From Comamonadaceae bacterium (lineage in GTDB: Bacteria; Pseudomonadota; Gammaproteobacteria; Burkholderiales; Burkholderiaceae_C): DNA of 7,779 bases. The stretch covers positions 1 through 7,779 of the forward strand of contig CANCDA010000115.1 of the NCBI GenBank assembly GCA_947374705.1, in the 5' to 3' direction. The position numbers and the translations under genes were made by a program. Positions 5,549-7,779 of the stretch are shown here, one piece after another. The notes beneath the pieces were generated by a model. The model was given only the letters and a program-made list of their open reading frames with translations, made no database searches and was not told the origin of the DNA. Each line of letters starts with the position of its first letter. The first letter of the stretch is position 1.

Positions 5549-7338
5549 CAGAATGCATCCAACGCCAGGGCCGTCACGCTGTGGGCACCATCGACAATGC
5601 TGTCGCGCAAACCGGGCACTTTGATCAGGATGTGGTCGGCATAAAACCGGGCGGTGACGATCTTGGCTTGCATGAAGGCGACGTCTTCCCCCTTCGCCAG
5701 TGCGTCCTGCGCGGCCAGCAGCGCACGCGCCATCTGCCATCCGGCCATCAGGTTGCCCGCCAGCATGAGATAGGGCACGCTGCCTGCAAAGACGGCGTTG
5801 GGGCTGGCCTTCGTATTGCCTGCAACGAACTCAACCACCTCCACAAAGGCGGCGCGCGCTGTGTCCAGCCGCTTGACCATCACCAAGGCGTCCGCCCCGC
5901 CCTGCTGTTTCAAGTCGGCCACGGTTTTTTCAATCTGCTGCGCAATGGCTTTAGCCGTTTGACCCCCATCACGGGCAGTCTTGCGACCCACCAAGTCATT
6001 GGCCTGGATGGCGGTCGTGCCCTCATAAATCGTCAAAATTTTGGAATCACGGTAGTGCTGTGCTGCACCGGTTTCCTCAATGAAGCCCATGCCGCCGTGC
6101 ACTTGCACGCCGAGTGACGTCACCTCTTGGCTCATCTCGGTGCTAAAGCCTTTGACCAGCGGCACCAGGTAGTCATAGAAGGCCTGATTTTGCTGGCGCG
6201 CTGCCGCATCCGGGTGGTGATGGGCGGCATCAAACGCAGCGGCAGTCACCGTGGCCATGGCGCGGCAACCTTCGGTGTAGGCGCGCATGGTCATGAGCAT
6301 GCGGCGCACGTCGGGGTGGTGAATGATGGGCGCGGCGGTTTTCATGGAACCATCCACCGGGCGACTTTGCACGCGGTCTTTGGCAAACTGCGCGGCCTGT
6401 TGGTAGGAACGTTCGGCCACCGCAATCCCCTGCACGCCCACCGCAAAGCGGGCCGCATTCATCATGATGAACATGTACTCCAGGCCACGGTTCTCTTCGC
6501 CCACGACGTAACCCACGGCGCCCCCGTTGTCACCGTACTGCAACACAGCGGTTGGCGATGCCTTGATGCCCAACTTGTGCTCAATGCTGACGCAATGCAC
6601 ATCGTTGCGCGCGCCCAGACTGCCATCTTTGTTGACCAGCACCTTGGGCACGAGAAAGAGCGAGATGCCTTTAACGCCTTCGGGTGCACCCACCACCCGC
6701 GCCAGCACCGGGTGAATGATGTTGGGGGTGTAGTCGTGCTCGCCGTAGGTGATGAAAATCTTGGTGCCAAACAGCTTGTAGCTGCCGTCAGGCTGCGGCT
6801 CGGCGCGGGTGCGCACGGCGGCCAAGTCGCTACCGGCCTGCGGCTCGGTCAGGTTCATGGTGCCGGTCCACTCGCCGCTGACAAGTTTCTCCAGATAAGT
6901 GGCTTTGAGCTCGTCTGAGGCGGCGGTGAGCATGGCTTCAATCGCGCCGTCGGTCAGCATGGGGCACAGGGCAAAGCTCAGGTTGGCGCTTTGCACCATC
7001 TCGCCGCACAGTGAGCCAATGGTTTTGGGTAAGCCTTGGCCACCCCAATCAGCCGGGTGCTGCAAACCCTGCCAGCCACCCTCCACGTACTGCTTGTAGG
7101 CGTCTTTAAAGCCTTTGGCGGTGGTGACCTGGCCGTCTTTGAACCAAGAGGGGTTTCGGTCGCCCTCCACGTTCAGCGGGGCAACGACTTGCTCGCTGAA
7201 CTTGGCGCATTCTTCCAGCACGGCTTGTGCAGTGTCCAAACCAGCGTCTTCAAAGCCGGGGAGTTGGGCAATCTGCTCTAGGCCTGCGAGATGTTGCAGG
7301 TCAAACAGCATGTCTTTGATGGGGGCGACGTAACTCAT
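5548..7338 (-). CDS. Acyl-CoA dehydrogenase, DmdC (3-methylmercaptopropionyl-CoA dehydrogenase) type
   Basis: A 596-residue FAD enzyme of the long acyl-CoA dehydrogenase subfamily that includes DmdC, longer than the roughly 380-residue short/medium-chain enzymes. It has the N-terminal extension (MSYVAPIKDMLFDLQ), the N-terminal helical domain, the flavin/substrate strand TGTMNLTEPQAGSDLA (158-173), the middle beta domain (IFITYGEHD, SIEHKLGIKASPTA), the C-terminal helical domain with LGVQVHGGMGF (409-419), and IYEGTTAIQAND (437-448). Glu439 is the expected catalytic base, equivalent to MCAD Glu376. About 130 more residues form the additional C-terminal domain of this subfamily. It introduces the alpha,beta double bond in an acyl-CoA and passes electrons to ETF, whose alpha subunit is encoded 63 bp upstream. 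The ATG is supported by GGAGA six bases upstream. The substrate (medium/long-chain acyl-CoA versus methylthiopropionyl-CoA) is not decidable; no other dmd genes are visible. Confidence 0.96.
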   Translation of the reverse strand: MSYVAPIKDMLFDLQHLAGLEQIAQLPGFEDAGLDTAQAVLEECAKFSEQVVAPLNVEGDRNPSWFKDGQVTTAKGFKDAYKQYVEGGWQGLQHPADWGGQGLPKTIGSLCGEMVQSANLSFALCPMLTDGAIEAMLTAASDELKATYLEKLVSGEWTGTMNLTEPQAGSDLAAVRTRAEPQPDGSYKLFGTKIFITYGEHDYTPNIIHPVLARVVGAPEGVKGISLFLVPKVLVNKDGSLGARNDVHCVSIEHKLGIKASPTAVLQYGDNGGAVGYVVGEENRGLEYMFIMMNAARFAVGVQGIAVAERSYQQAAQFAKDRVQSRPVDGSMKTAAPIIHHPDVRRMLMTMRAYTEGCRAMATVTAAAFDAAHHHPDAAARQQNQAFYDYLVPLVKGFSTEMSQEVTSLGVQVHGGMGFIEETGAAQHYRDSKILTIYEGTTAIQANDLVGRKTARDGGQTAKAIAQQIEKTVADLKQQGGADALVMVKRLDTARAAFVEVVEFVAGNTKASPNAVFAGSVPYLMLAGNLMAGWQMARALLAAQDALAKGEDVAFMQAKIVTARFYADHILIKVPGLRDSIVDGAHSVTALALDAF

Positions 7339-7344
7339 TTTTTA

Positions 7345-7349
7345 TCTCC
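7345..7349 (-). promoter_or_regulatory. Shine-Dalgarno site of the acyl-CoA dehydrogenase gene
   Basis: The minus strand reads GGAGA, followed by the A-rich spacer TAAAAA and then the ATG at 7338. It fixes the start. The remaining gap back to the etfA stop (to 7401) holds only a G-rich tract on the minus strand and no recognisable promoter or terminator, in keeping with cotranscription. Confidence 0.75.
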
Positions 7350-7401
7350 AAAGCGATGAACCAGAACCGCCTATTACACCCCCCCACCCCTAACGCTTGG
7401 C

Positions 7402-7779
7402 TTACAGCGCGGCAATCAACTCCGGCACAGCCACAAACAAATCAGCCTCCAGCCCATAGTCAGCCACGCTGAAGATCGGAGCTTCGGGGTCTTTGTTGAT
7501 GGCCACAATCACCTTGGAGTCCTTCATGCCCGCCAGGTGCTGAATCGCACCACTGATGCCGCAAGCGATGTAGAGCTGCGGGGCGACGATCTTGCCGGTC
7601 TGGCCCACTTGCCAGTCGTTGGGCGCGTAGCCTGCGTCCACCGCAGCCCGGCTGGCCCCCAGGGCCGCACCGAGCTTGTCGGCCAGCGGGGTCATGACTT
7701 CATTGAACTTGTCGCTGCTGCCCAAGGCCCGACCACCGGAGACGATGATCTTGGCGGCGGTGAGTTCGGGGCGGTCGTT
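7402..7779 (-). CDS. etfA: Electron transfer flavoprotein alpha subunit, C-terminal part (5' end beyond window)
   Basis: The 125 visible residues are the C-terminal FAD-binding domain of ETF alpha. ETF accepts electrons from acyl-CoA dehydrogenases in the cytoplasm and hands them to ETF:quinone oxidoreductase. The frame is open to the window edge and begins NDRPELTAAKIIVSGGRALG. This is followed by the FAD-contacting segments GQTGKIVAPQLYIACGISGA and HLAGM, then VAINKDPEAPIFSVADYG, all family hallmarks. The leftmost in-frame TTG at 7725 is internal and not a start, because conserved residues continue upstream of it. It is followed by the acyl-CoA dehydrogenase after 63 bp. etfB is normally directly upstream of etfA, so it is probably just outside the window. 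Confidence 0.97.
   Translation of the reverse strand, partial: NDRPELTAAKIIVSGGRALGSSDKFNEVMTPLADKLGAALGASRAAVDAGYAPNDWQVGQTGKIVAPQLYIACGISGAIQHLAGMKDSKVIVAINKDPEAPIFSVADYGLEADLFVAVPELIAAL

Noticed and set aside
5549..5740. A 64-codon N-terminal extension of the NMO-family gene in the same open frame
   Set aside because: The extra residues are Arg/Ala/Gly-rich and lie antiphase within the conserved end of the acyl-CoA dehydrogenase gene. The family N-terminus is at MSKLPP, with a TGATG coupling site.
6127..6918. Long plus-strand open frame (263 codons) opposite the acyl-CoA dehydrogenase
   Set aside because: It is His/Gly/Ala-rich with no recognisable domain, the typical antisense shadow of a GC-rich gene. 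The minus-strand protein is unambiguous.

Overview
The window reads as ordinary, densely packed chromosome from a betaproteobacterium, most likely Comamonadaceae (Rhodoferax/Polaromonas/Acidovorax-like). This placement rests on protein character and GC-rich codon use and is inference, since no search was run. There are no tRNA or rRNA genes, CRISPR arrays, insertion sequences or phage genes, and no gene-free stretch longer than about 110 bp.

Layout. (1) 1-912 (+): the 3' part of miaA, tRNA dimethylallyltransferase; its P-loop lies upstream of the window. (2) 929-1351 (-): a small universal stress protein, convergent with miaA. (3) 1352-1457: a divergent intergenic region with a perfect FNR/Anr box, TTGAT-N4-ATCAA at 1409-1422, spaced as a class II site for a promoter on each side. 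(4) 1458-2822 (+): a beta-CASP metallo-beta-lactamase-fold ribonuclease, whose predicted transcript start falls at or 1 nt before its ATG, so the message may be leaderless. (5) 2901-3569 (+): a five-helix membrane protein matching only the N-terminal membrane module of lipid A phosphoethanolamine transferases (EptA/MCR type), with no catalytic domain. (6) 3621-4613 (+): a diguanylate cyclase with a cyclic-nucleotide-binding-like sensor domain, a GGEEF active site and an intact RxxD inhibitory site. (7) Minus strand, read from the right edge: etfA (partial), a DmdC-type acyl-CoA dehydrogenase, and an FMN-dependent nitronate monooxygenase family protein. The last two overlap by one base (TGATG).

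How the parts fit. The minus-strand block is an acyl-CoA oxidation cluster: the dehydrogenase passes electrons to ETF, and an FMN oxidoreductase is translationally coupled. The central block looks like an oxygen-responsive unit. One FNR/Anr dimer could switch on both the stress protein and the RNA-processing enzyme when oxygen falls. Because the next two plus-strand genes are closely spaced, transcription may continue into the orphan membrane module and the c-di-GMP enzyme. The diguanylate cyclase and monooxygenase genes converge and overlap at their 3' ends by 34 bp.

The points most worth a second look are the shared FNR site with the predicted leaderless RNase transcript and the catalytic-domain-less phosphoethanolamine transferase module. 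I did not find a clearly new multi-gene defence or mobile system.
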